From assembly GCA_030844895.1 (NCBI GenBank), contig JAUTDX010000415.1:96623-160622 (forward strand): DNA of 64,000 bases, written 5' to 3'. Shown here in pieces: positions 25,428 to 36,000 of this stretch (position 1 is the first letter of the stretch; each line of letters starts with the position of its first letter). Source of the DNA: Ambrosia x helenae. Its lineage: Eukaryota; Streptophyta; Magnoliopsida; Asterales; Asteraceae. The translations under genes were made by a program, and so were the position numbers. The notes beneath the pieces are model-generated. The model made no database searches and was not told where the DNA came from. It saw only the letters and a program-made list of their open reading frames with translations.

Positions 25428-25481
25428 TCTCCATAATGATCTTTTTGTGTGACCCGGTAGTTGTGCTCCGATGGTAATTTT

Positions 25482-27609
25482 TTATTCTGGGAAAGTTGGG
25501 TGAATTGACCATTCTTCGGTAGTGTTAACATCTGCCGCTGCTTCTTTCAGTGGAGGTTGTCCTAAGGACTGACGGACCTCTGCTATGCATAACTCAGATT
25601 CTGTGTACAACGTGGCTACCCCAGTTTCAGTAGGAAACTTGATGGCCCCATGCACTGTTGACGTGATCATGTTAAATGCTTTCATTCCCGGCCTCCCCAG
25701 GATTATGTTATGAACTGAAGGTGCTCCGACTACCAAGAATGTCAAAATGACCGTACGTTGGTTGTCCTCCGTTCCCAATGTCACCGGGAGACTGAGTTGA
25801 CCCAACGGGTGTATTACTTCTCCAGAAAAACTGATTAGAGGCATTTGGACTGAGACGAGCCTGTCCTTAGTGGCCGGGGCTAGCTGTTGATAACATTGGT
25901 AGTACATTATTTTAGATGCACTACCGTTATCAATATAGATACGTCGGACCCTGTGTCCCGCGACTACCCCGGAGACCACTATGGGTGCTTCCATGGCCTC
26001 CCTTGGACTGATGGGCGGAAAAAATAACAGCTGTTCCATCCATGGAGCGATGTGATCATGACTTCTCTTAGTGCCTTGCTCTGAACCAACCCGAATCATG
26101 TGAATTCCTGTTTGGTTGTTCGGGTTAGCTATTTGTGTCGCAGCTGGTTTTCCTTCTTTCAAATCTCTGATTAGGTGAGACAGCTTTCCTGCTTTGCACG
26201 CTTTATCTATTTCTTGTTTTAGAGACCAGCAATCATCTGTATTATGACCCTTAGCTTGGTGATATTCACAATACTTTTTAGTGTTTCGGTCTGAGGTGGG
26301 CTTCTGCTTTGGAGGTGTTGGGAATCGTATTTGCTCGGTGCTCAAGATTTCACTTGGGGTTTTACTGAGGTCAGAGAAGCTGGTGCTTCGGGAAGAACGT
26401 CCGGAGTTGACCTTATCGTTTCGATCGTTCCTTGAATAAGGCTGCGACCAAGAATTGTTTCTTTCAGGTTGTGCCGGAGCTCCTTTCTTCCAGGCGTTTC
26501 CTCTTGGATTTCCCTTGTGATCGCCATCACTGGTTTGACCGCAGGCACTTTTGCCCCTAGCGAAGGCTCTTGCTCTTTCCATTAAACCTTTCATTGTTTT
26601 TGGTAGGTCTTCATGAAGCTTTTCCACCAACTGGTTGTTACGAACACCATGACAAAAGCCAGATATCCGTAGCTGGTCAACAGCTCCGGATATTTGCATA
26701 CTTTCTTTGTTGAAACGATCTATGAATTTTTCTAGAGATTCTCCATCCGTCTTCGAATGTTGTGTACTTCGGTGATATCTTTCGTGCAACGTCTTTGCTG
26801 AGAAAAGTTCTGCAGGAATACCCGCCGCAGTTTTTTCCAGTTTGCAATTTGTCCGGCTGGCAGACCGTCGAACCACACCCGTGCGGCTCCGGTTAACGTT
26901 TGAGCAAACATGTGGCACCATGCTGGCATGGGCCATAGCTCAATCTCCGCAACTCCACCAAAGTCAAAGACGTGATCGTCCGGATCCGTGGTTCCATCGT
27001 ACTTCTTGACCGTAACTGGCATTTTCAGCTTCGACGGAAGTGGAGCACTGGCTATCCTTGGGGTGAACTTCGAGTATGAAGTCATATATTCTGGGCGGTA
27101 TGGTGCGGTAAGCTCATCATCTATTGGGTTGGAGCTGGACTGTTGCTTGGCTGGCATTACCGGGTCAGTAGCAAGTGGCCCGGTAGATGAGAGACCAGTT
27201 GGCAATGGTCCGGTGTACCCAAAAGGCATTAAATAACCATAAGGAGTCTGGATAGGAAACGAAGAGTAACGACAGTGGAGTATGTTGGGAGACTAGCCGG
27301 AGTAGACATTGTAGTGACAGAGGTGAGCCCTTCCGAAGGGAATAAGTTCACTTGTACACTACGGAGTCGCTCTTCCTTGCTTTGCTGATCCTTCAGCCTT
27401 AGCAAGAGTTCACGATTTTGTTGGAGGAAAGTCTCATCAAATTCTGTGGAAGAGGTTTGCATCTCAGTGGTTGCAGTGACCAACTCTGCTGAGACAGCAG
27501 TAGCGTCAAATGACGCCCTGAGGTGATCAGCAGTGTTTTGTTCAGATATGTCGATATCAGCGTCTTCTCTGTTGGTGATATCAACGATGTGTAAATCTTC
27601 CTTAGCCAT
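25482..27609 (-). CDS. Gag and protease of the Tat element (frameshifted)
   Basis: Gag starts at an ATG at 27609 (MAKEDLHIVDITNRED). Its capsid part includes PVTVKKYDGTTDPDDHV and the conserved AARVWFDGLPAGQIANWKKL, then SLEKFIDRFNKESMQI. A zinc-knuckle-like CEYHQAKGHNTDDC lies near 26230-26275. The aspartic protease has its catalytic D in IYIDNGSASKIMY (about 25905-25945) and the C-terminal NIILGRPGMKAFN. Frame breaks lie near 27260 and 26745. The frame ends at TAA 25484-25482 and continues in phase into RT. Confidence 0.85.
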
Positions 27610-27643
27610 TCCAGATCTGTTTGGAGAGAGTAGATCTGCAAAA

Positions 27644-27654
27644 GGATGGCGCCA
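27644..27654 (-). promoter_or_regulatory. Primer-binding site of the Tat element
   Basis: Two bases inside the 5' LTR the minus strand reads TGGCGCCATCC. The first seven bases pair with the ...GGCGCCA 3' end of plant tRNA-Asp, a primer used by Tat/Athila-type elements. The match beyond seven bases is poor. Confidence 0.6.
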
Positions 27655-27656
27655 AT

Positions 27657-28073
27657 TGAAGATCCAAAAGTTAGACCGTACCTTGAATATGAGGAAGGAG
27701 ACAATCAACTTGATAAGATCTTGTATGGATAGGACCTGCAAAACTAGCAGACCGTTAGGCTCGTCACAGGTGGGCAGGGAGGGCCTCTCTGTGACCACCC
27801 TCCGGCGTGAGGATAAGTATTTGTTTAGTGGGATAAAAAGAGTTTAGAGAGAGAGAGAGAGATTCGGAGTGTATGTAAACGTGTCTACCTGTACTTTTGA
27901 GGGGGTATTTATACTAGTCAGAATGTTTGTACTTTGTTCCGTCCTAGTTGTACTAACCCTCGGAATCTTAGTCCTCCGGTCATTTGGGAGTTGTGTCGCG
28001 TGGAGTCGGGGCTTGTGGACAGGAGCCGCGACTGGAGGTGTTTGTTTCGGAGGCGAGGTTCTATACCTCTTCA
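27657..28073 (-). repeat. 5' LTR of the Tat element
   Basis: A 417-bp copy of 17770-18183 with inverted TGAAGA/TCTTCA ends. As the 5' LTR on the minus strand it would carry the element's promoter. It is followed by the duplication GTTGA at 28074-28078. Confidence 0.92.
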
Positions 28074-28171
28074 GTTGAAAAATAAAAGATCAAGTGTGAG
28101 CTATTTGAATCATGAGATCAATTTAGTCATACGCCTTCCAAATCTACATGATCTCATCTATATTGTCTGCC

Positions 28172-28651
28172 TAGGGGTGTAAACGAGCCGAGTCGGGCCT
28201 GAGCCTGACTGGGCTCGAGCTTGTCATGCTTTTATGAAGCTAAAGCTTGAGCTTGGCTCGGTTCGAGCCTAATACTTTGAGCTCGAACTCGGCTCGAAAG
28301 TAAAACCAAAGGCTCGAGCTCAGCTCGAAATAATTCTAAAACAATTTAAAAGGAGCTAAAATCTCGGCTCGAGCTCGCTTTGATAGCTTAAACGAGCCAA
28401 AGTTCGGCTCGAGCTCGACTCGCCAATGTTAAATAGTAGGTATATTATATATTAATATAAAATTTGTTTGGGCTCGTTTAGGCTCACGAGCCTAAACGGT
28501 CTTTGCATGAAAAGCTCAAGCTCGGGCTCGATAACTAAACGAGTCATATTTCAAGCTCGGGCTCGGGCTCGTTAAGGCTCAGCTCGTTCGAGCTTTTTAT
28601 CGATCCGATCCCGAGTAGCTCTCGAGCCGTTGTGCATCATTTACACCCCTA
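28172..28651. mobile_element. hAT MITE with perfect ends, 480 bp
   Basis: Begins TAGGGGTGTAAACGA and ends with the inverse of TAGGGGTGTAAA, a perfect 12-bp terminal inverted repeat. It is flanked on both sides by TGTCTGCC (28164-28171 and 28652-28659), an exact 8-bp duplication diagnostic of hAT transposition. The interior consists of GGCTCGAGCTCG-type words. It is a young non-autonomous copy and a relative of 15369-15754. Confidence 0.9.
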
Positions 28652-28719
28652 TGTCTGCCCACCATTCGTTATCAAGAACGATCACTGAAATTTGTTATAT
28701 ATTTTCATGTTTTAATATT

Positions 28720-29030
28720 ACATCTTTTGGTAAGGATGAGTTTCCTCCATTTTCTCCTATCTAAAGTGTCATCAAATACTTCTTTGTTATTTTCAGCAGA
28801 ACTGTCTAAATCAATAACTTGACTCTATTTTCATTCAGAGAGCCTCTTGGATATCTTCCAATTAATTTCATGCATCTGATCCATTAAAAATATTTAATAC
28901 ACAAGTTAATAGAATATGAAATAAATATTGATATTACCTCTTCACTAAATTCACGTTGAAGATCAGATTTGTACTGACTAAACGTTCCACCACAGCAAAT
29001 AATCTCAACACTATTATTATCATTATCTTG
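28720..29030 (-). pseudogene. Two-exon fragment of an unidentified gene
   Basis: On the minus strand, about 29025-28938 reads NNSVEIICCGGTFSQYKSDL and on to ...FSEE, followed by a GT donor. After a short intron ending ATCAG comes MHEINWKISKRLSE, two in-frame stops, then SQVIDLDSSAENNKEVFDDT and a basic stretch (RRKWRKLI). The splice sites and codon-like texture suggest a real exon pair, now decayed or carried by a transposon. I do not recognise the family. Confidence 0.3.
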
Positions 29031-29105
29031 CAATAAAACACATACAATATACCACATAAAATAACAACCATGTTAATATTAAAAAATAAACATTAATAAA
29101 TACAA

Positions 29106-30225
29106 CTGTGACATCCGGTAAAATCGATGTGTTTCCGTACGTAATTAGTATATGTAATTAACGGTAATTAAGTGCAATTCTAAATTAATTGTATTAATTT
29201 AGCCTTTAAAGAATAGCAAAATTGCCCATAGGGTGCATAGGAACGCATTTGTTTAATTGAAGGCACGGTGAAATCGCATGCAAATAAACTTGTTCGAAAC
29301 GGGCGTTGGTAATATGCCCAAAGTCCCTGCCACAATATGATGAGATGTTATTTCTCCCGGAACAAAAGGATCAAAACGCTCCACACCCCACGATGGATTT
29401 ACAGATTGTACTTTTCCTGTTAGCCCATAAGGATCAGACACCCATATGCCAGGACCATACAAGCCAATATACCAGATTACCTGGTAATAATTAATTAACC
29501 GAAAACAATCCCAAACACCAGGATATAAAATAAGAGGTATTTTCATGAAATATGTGTTTTGAAACTCCAAAACCATAAATGGAAACTCCAAATAAAAATC
29601 TCCCGATAACTAATAAAGTTTGTGTATCACACCGATACGCGCGGAACTTATAAATTCACCCAGGGTCGTCACCGAGAATGATAAAAAGATTTTGGGACTC
29701 GGGCGAGACAAAATAGTTTGACCCCTCCCTATGATATAAGCTCATCAATTACATATCAAAAAACCACAATATGATATTCGGTGTTACAAAATAATCAAAA
29801 TATAAGTATTAGAAGCATAATTTCTAGACAAAAGTATTCAAAAAATTTTAATTTTCAAACATCTAAAATCAGTAACTATAAATGACACAAATAAACATCA
29901 AAGGCTAATTACTCATGCCTAATTCTAAACAAGAATGCAAACCCTAGGCTTGGTTTTAAAAAGCGAAAAGGACACAAAAGCGGCATGGTCTAATACCGAG
30001 ACACAAAACACTAAACGCAAAATTTAGCTATAAATAAGAAATATATTTGATTTAATATACATATGACCCGAAAATCTTGTTTTGGAATACCCAAAATAAA
30101 AATATACACTAAGTATATAAATAATAGTTTTCAAGACACTTGACTTTTAGTGTAAATAAACTCGTAATTCTGAAATTAAGAAGTCAAAAGATCAGTTTAA
30201 ATATCATGTAATTTCAATGGAAAAT
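29106..30225. repeat. Retroelement LTR-like debris
   Basis: Starts TGTGACATCCGGTAAA, a typical LTR start of plant Ty3 elements. It contains GGGACTCGGGCGAGACAAA near 29695 and other non-coding LTR-like text. No matching CA end or partner LTR was found, so the boundary is a guess. The ORF at 29253-29591 has no recognisable domain. Confidence 0.3.
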
Positions 30226-30230
30226 AAAAG

Positions 30231-30480
30231 GCAACATTAGCACTCTGTTCCAGAGTTTCATTAAAGGATGGAAGAGAAAGGATATCCTTCCTCTTCCTTT
30301 TTCTCCAATTCCTTCCAACTTGGAAAGACTGTAAATCACCCTAAAAACCTCTTTATTATTCCTCTCATTCCCTCTATTTCCCTCTTACAAAAAACTCTGG
30401 AACACATTTTTTCCTAATTCCTTCCCAATCATTTCTCTTCCATCCTTTAATGAAACTCTGAAACAGAGTGTAGATGTTGC
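30231..30480. mobile_element. MITE with long inverted ends (GCAACAT...)
   Basis: About 45 bases at the left (GCAACATTAGCACTCTGTTC and onward through CAGAGTTTCATTAAAGGATGG) are repeated as the inverse at the right, ending near 30480. The TTTAATGAAACTC words also recur in a T-rich tract at 61915-62160, so this may be a family. Non-coding; superfamily unknown. Confidence 0.55.
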
Positions 30481-30887
30481 ATTTTTAACAAATCCTTTGC
30501 TCTGTCCATTCTCCAATATACGTTATCTTTGATTAGTTTTCAAATAAAGTTTAGTTTTCTTTTATTAAAGTCAAAATTACAATTTTTGTCCTTTGTTTTG
30601 AGCAAAATTATGGATCAGGTCCTTTAAAAGAATACTTTCAGTCTTTGTCCTTTATTTCAATAGTTTGTTACAATATTTGTCCTTTACACTAACTGGGTTA
30701 GTTTTTCACAGTTAAATCCCTCATATGCTTGGCACATGAGGGTATATTTGTAATTTCCCAACTCTTTTAAGCCTATAATTCTCCATCTCTTATATCATCA
30801 TCCCCATCCCATTTCACATTCCTCATTTCAATTTCTAGGATTTCAAATTAAAACCCTGACAACATAACTGAAATTCAAACGACAAAC

Positions 30888-31118
30888 ATGGTGTTTTGTT
30901 AGTGTGGGCAAGTTGCTATTGTACGAACTTCTTGAACTACAAGGAATCATGGTCGACGTTTCTATGCATTCCTGTAGAGGGATCAAGATTCAAGATGTCG
31001 TTTCATTGGTTGGTGTGAATCACCAATGCGTGAAAGATCTATTACTGTCATCCCTAGTTTGCTGAGATCCCGTAATGAAATGGAAGAACAACTCATAAAA
31101 AGTCAATCTACTGCATAA
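30888..31118 (+). pseudogene. GRF zinc-finger protein relic
   Basis: One frame from ATG 30888 to TAA 31118 carries three in-frame stops (after VFC, after IVRTS, and after FYAFL), yet keeps the plant GRF-type zinc-finger pattern: C-x-CG, TRNHGRRF, then SRCRFIGWCE, followed by the usual SPMRERSITVIPSLLRSRNE tail. GRF zinc fingers bind nucleic acid and are common in small transposon-linked plant proteins. This copy is dead. It sits inside the long-TIR element. Confidence 0.65.
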
Positions 31119-31246
31119 AAACTGAAGAAGCTGTTAATTGTCAGTTGGGTTGGGTTTTTTTCTCGTTCTATTAGCAATGAAGATGTAATCATTGATGAAT
31201 GGCTACAAAAATACCTAGTTCTTAAATTTTCTTTTATCATCCTCAT

Positions 31247-31606
31247 CAGATTCTGATTCACTATCAAATGCATCATTATCCAACATATCCTCTTCCATAT
31301 CTAGTTTATGAACCGGAAGTTTTTCAATATCCATCATATCAACAATGTCCACAAGACCTCTTTCATATTTACGCCAGGAAAATTTGTAAATACGTCATCA
31401 TGATGCAATTTGATAAAAAATAGATGGGGTGAACCAACTGCATTTGAACATTTTCAAAGTTAGAAACCAAAATTTGAAAAAAAAAAAAAAAACAAACAAA
31501 ATTAATGAATCGGTGAATAAACTCACTGTAAAGTGCATCAACATCAGACTGGTCAAGTACTTGACGTATAAGGTAGCGTGGTTTTCTTTGATTATCGGTT
31601 GTCATT
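31247..31606 (-). pseudogene. Relic ORF with acidic C-terminus, unidentified
   Basis: The minus strand from ATG 31605 reads MTTDNQRKPRYLIRQVLDQS, then after a likely intron or insertion a piece ending with acidic, serine-rich sequence (MEEDMLDNDAFDSES...DEDDKRKFKN) and a stop near 31220-31250. It faces the GRF relic within the same long-TIR element. I do not recognise the family. Confidence 0.35.
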
Positions 31607-31930
31607 ATCGACTAGGGTTTAGATGAAATTGATGGTCTGATTGTGTGTTTAGGTGTTTTGAAGATTGAGGGTTTTGAATTATAATTAACTGACAATTAAA
31701 AGGGAAGGGGAATTATAAGCTTAAAGGGTTAGGAAAATACAAATATACCTCACGCGCCAAGCATGTGAGGGATTTAATTGTGAAAAACTAACCCAGTTAA
31801 TGTAAAGGACAAAGGTTGTAACAAACTATTGAAATAAAGGACAAATACTGAAAGTATTCTTTTTAAAGGATCTGATCCATAATTTTGCTGAAAACAAAGG
31901 ATAAATTTTGTAATTTTGTCTTTATTAAAA

Positions 31931-33018
31931 TTTGTGTGGGCCTCTTTGCATATTTGGGTAAGTATAAATTTTTGAGCTTAAAAATTGATTAGTTGTATAT
32001 CTTTTAAGGTTAAAAGTTAATACATAAGGCTTTTTTTAACATAAATAAATATAATATAGTTTTTTTAAATGTCGGGCCCCTTAGGAATTTGGGCCTTAGG
32101 GCATCACCCGGGCTGCCCAGGCCTAAAACCGGCCCTGAATTCACTCAAATAAAGCCTAAATAACTTACTAACGCCTAAACTAGTCAATGTTTAAAGGCGA
32201 ATGGGAGTCGATTATATGTTCGGAATAGCTCGTAATAAACACGCGTTAAAACCCCAAAAATCCCTAACCGAACTAGTTGAAGATTAACTAGATAATTAGG
32301 AGATATTTTGAAAAGCAAGTGAGACCCACAAGAGCCCTTTTTGGGCCGGCCTAGAGGGAGGCTTCAAGCCACCCTATGGTTGCTTGATCAAATGATGATG
32401 TTTAAGCATGCTAATGTCATGTTTAATCCATGGTAAAAGCCTAACCATTTATAATCATCCTATCCTCCATAATGCAACACACATCAACAAAATTCTTTTT
32501 CCTTTCCTTGATCAAACCCACGGCCAGGGAAGAAAACCCACACCACCTTTGTTTTTCAACTAAACATACACTGAATCAAGTCCATTCCATTCCGTTTTCA
32601 CAAGACTAAAATAGATGTTTAAAACTTATATTAGGGCCGTTGGTGGTGATGTTAATGTTGATACATGTTATAGTTTGCATCGAACAATATTTTATGCTGG
32701 CATACTTGTGTTTTTTCCACGAATGTGTTCAAGGTGACTTGTATAGGTTAGCGAATATCACTAAAGACAAATTATGATAGACGAAGAAACACGAACTCCG
32801 ACCAAGCTACAAATGTACAACCAAAAACAACTACGATAACGATTCATGGTTCAGCAACATACAAACTGTAAAATTCGAGTTCCAAGGTGTTAGCCAACAC
32901 CAAAGTCCACTTATAAGCATCTTAACCAGTTATTTTTCCTTCTACTCTTCTTACCTACTTCTCAAACTAAAGTTTAGTAGACTTCATATTATATGATGCT
33001 TAACACAACTAAAAAACA
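31931..33018. other. Intergenic, downstream of GIF1/AN3
   Basis: No exon was seen. Repeat-like text (CTAAACTAGTCAATGTTTAA near 32175) may be retroelement LTR debris. The 3' UTR of the GIF gene should occupy part of 32700-33018. Confidence 0.4.
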
Positions 33019-36000
33019 TCAATTACCTTCATCACCAGATTTCAAGTAAAGCGTCTCGCCACCATCACCACCTCCACGGCCTTCATTGGACGGCCCAGAA
33101 AGCCCGATATCATGCTTACGGGAGAAGTCAGGGAACCCTCCCCCTATGCCTAGGTGCCCACCGCTGCCAGAGGTGGAGCCGTCACTATGTAACATATGAA
33201 GTCCACTGCTTCCACCACTACCGCCACCACCGGAGTTCATTCCTAGCTGGCTGTGAATGGCGGCCTGCTGCTGTAGGGACGAGTACTGCTGCTGGCTGTA
33301 GAGCATAGATGAACGTTGCAGCCATGAGTGCTTGTGGTGACATTTGTTGAGCTTGTTGGTGCTGCGGCATGTAGTGACTACCTTGCTGCATCATCCCGCC
33401 CAGCGGGTACTGCATTTCAACAACCATCATATTCAGATACTTCACCACTAGATGAAGTCATTGCTAAGTTTAATTATTTACCTGGGAATGAACAGCAGTA
33501 GCTTGTGGTTGAGAATCCGCAATGGCAGCAAGATACATAAGGTTCCTCTGAAGCTTTGCTTGATTTCTGCGAAAAAGGTTATAAGTAATTCGATCAAAAG
33601 TAGGAATACAAACATATAATGACCACTGATATATGGAAATCTTTCAAGACAAACGAATAGAGGTAAGAACTGAATACACTCACTCTGCGCATTCGGTCAT
33701 TTTCCCCGAGTTTTGGCTCTCAACAATTTTCAGAATCAGAGATTTGTTCTCATCAAGATACTGCACATATAGGTTAATCGTTTAACGAGAATTCGGTTAG
33801 GTGTTACATTCATTTTTTAAAAACTTATAATGTACTAAACATGATCACAATGACTATAATATTACAATCATAACCTAACCATCTTAATAAAACAATCCAT
33901 GATGTTAATAAAAATAAAAATAAAAAAAAAACTCCACACTACTTTCCACCTGTTTGACCGCCTAATATCAAAGAAACAATATCCCATTTATAAACAAACA
34001 AAATATTAAAACCAACATTTTTTTTGGGTAAAATGTATTAGAAATGCAATTTACATGCAACAATATCCCATATTTATTGTTTAAAAATATTAAAACTAGC
34101 ATTATTTTCCTTTAATGGGGACACACAGTCACACACAACCCTAGTACACCTGTCTTGAGCAATATTGAGTCATTTCGCCATACACAGATGGGGCATGTAC
34201 CCTTATTCTCCCACTCTTGAATTATTAGACCAATCTGTAGCAAATGATCACCTTTATGCCCTACAGAAAATGGGACATATACCCCAATGGGGTCCTAGTT
34301 TACATTATTTGCCCCATCTCTAACAACAGCTGTTCTTCAATTCTAGGAGGGGCCTTTAGGATATTGTCTAGAACAAAACCAAATAATGTAGGCCACATTA
34401 TTTGACTACCACTTATAAATTATAAAGATGTAGCTTTGGGCCCGTCACATCCTATTTAGTATTTATTGTTTCGACTTCCATAACGTTTACCTGTTATCCA
34501 ACCTGCTCAACATTTAACCAGTTTATTTTGATTTTCCGTAAGTTCATTTAGTGGTTGCAAATAGAAATATAGAATAACCTCAACTTTTAGTCATTTCAAT
34601 GGTCATCCAGTCAAAGACCCTAAACCATTGGGGAATTTTGAGGCGTGTGAACTATAAAACAGTTGCGCCTCCACTAGACGTCGAGGGGGTTCGAGTCCCA
34701 ATGTGGATGTTTGTGGAGAATTAGTTGTAGTTTAGATTTAAAAAAAAGGAGAATCTTGATGCTAAACACAAATACTGATCAAAACCAAGGTAATCATTTG
34801 AAAATTCTTTAGCATTATTTAAATACCAACATTAAGACCTAAAACCGTAGACGATCAAGGTTTTTAATACCTTAGACCACCCACAACGGTGTCCTTGGGG
34901 TGTTGACGGATGCTTAGGTGGACATGAGAGGGGTGAAGTTCCTGACCACGCAGACGTGGCAAGGATAGAGGGGGGGGGGGGGGGGTCCTTGGGAAAAGAG
35001 TCATTGACGAAGGTGGGGTCAATGGCTGAGGTGGCTTCACATAGAATAACGAAAAACCCTCCGTTGTATATTAGAATACAAACAAGAATAATTACAAAGA
35101 AAACCTAATCATCAAAATTTAATAAAGAGAATTACACAATAAACCCTAACTATATATTTATCCAACATGAGTGAGCACACACACTATAGATAAACTTCTA
35201 GTTATTTTGAAATTATTTTGAAAATGATTACAAAACAAACGTTTACTAATCTATATATATATATAAAACAAAGGTGTTTTGCTGACGTGTCGCTCAATGG
35301 TGCCTCCAACCTCCCCTCTATATTGCCACGTGGCATCCTTATTAAGTGTTTTTAGTGTTTTTTAATTAGTTTGGTTTAATTAAAACCTAAAAAAACCCTA
35401 ATTCCCGTGTTCTCATCCCAATCCGCCTCCTTTTCTCATAAGCATCTCAAAATCTTCTCTCTCTCACCCCTCTCTCTCTCTCTCGATCATTCTTTCTCTC
35501 TCTCTAGAACTAACCGATTGCTCCGATCTGTGGATTATACCAAACATATCTTTGATCGATTAACTCACTGATTGTGTAGGAATATTATTGATCGATTAAC
35601 TCACTGATATTAATATGTGTTGTTGTGTTCATCGACAGTGAAACGAGCGAGGGATTCCAATTCGACGTCGTTTTGGGTAGGATCAGGAACATCACGAATA
35701 CTGCCCATGTTCAAGAGACTCCTTTCGACTCTGCAAAATCCCAATTCACAGAAAGCGAAGAGCAAGAGGGCTGTGATTATGACAGACGATGCAACAAACG
35801 AAGTTGTTTTACGATTCATGGTTTCTGATTCTACTGTGATTCAGATCTTTCTTTTTTTATTTTAGAAATAACAATAATAATTCAATTGTGAGAACTGATT
35901 CTCATGTTGCTTGAAAGGGGGTTGCTTTATAACAACGGTAAGAAGGCCTGGTAACCCGGTTCACCAACCGAATATGGCATCATACTAGAACAAACTTTAG

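Larger units (their letters stand above)
17770..28073 (-). mobile_element. Complete Ty3/Gypsy LTR retrotransposon, Tat type, 10.3 kb
   Basis: LTRs of 414 and 417 bp start TGAAGA and end TCTTCA and differ at only a handful of positions, so insertion was recent. A GTTGA duplication flanks the element. On the minus strand the order is 5' LTR, primer-binding site, gag, protease, RT, RNase H, second RNase H, integrase, antisense ORF, purine tract, 3' LTR. The second (archaeal-type) RNase H and the antisense ORF between integrase and the 3' LTR are traits of the Tat lineage. Each coding module has at least one one-base frame break, so this copy as written could not make a full polyprotein. Confidence 0.92.
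30557..31930. mobile_element. Long-TIR DNA element (MULE-like) with gene relics
   Basis: The left 220 bases (phrases such as TTTGTCCTTTGTTTTGAGCA, ATGGATCAGGTCCTTTAAAA and CTAACTGGGTTAGTTTTTCAC) are repeated as an inverse at 31705-31930. The arms are about 220 bp and roughly 90% alike by eye. Between them lie two relic ORFs facing each other. Long TIRs with gene pieces inside are typical of MULE (Pack-MULE-like) elements. The exact ends and target duplication were not resolved. Confidence 0.6.
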
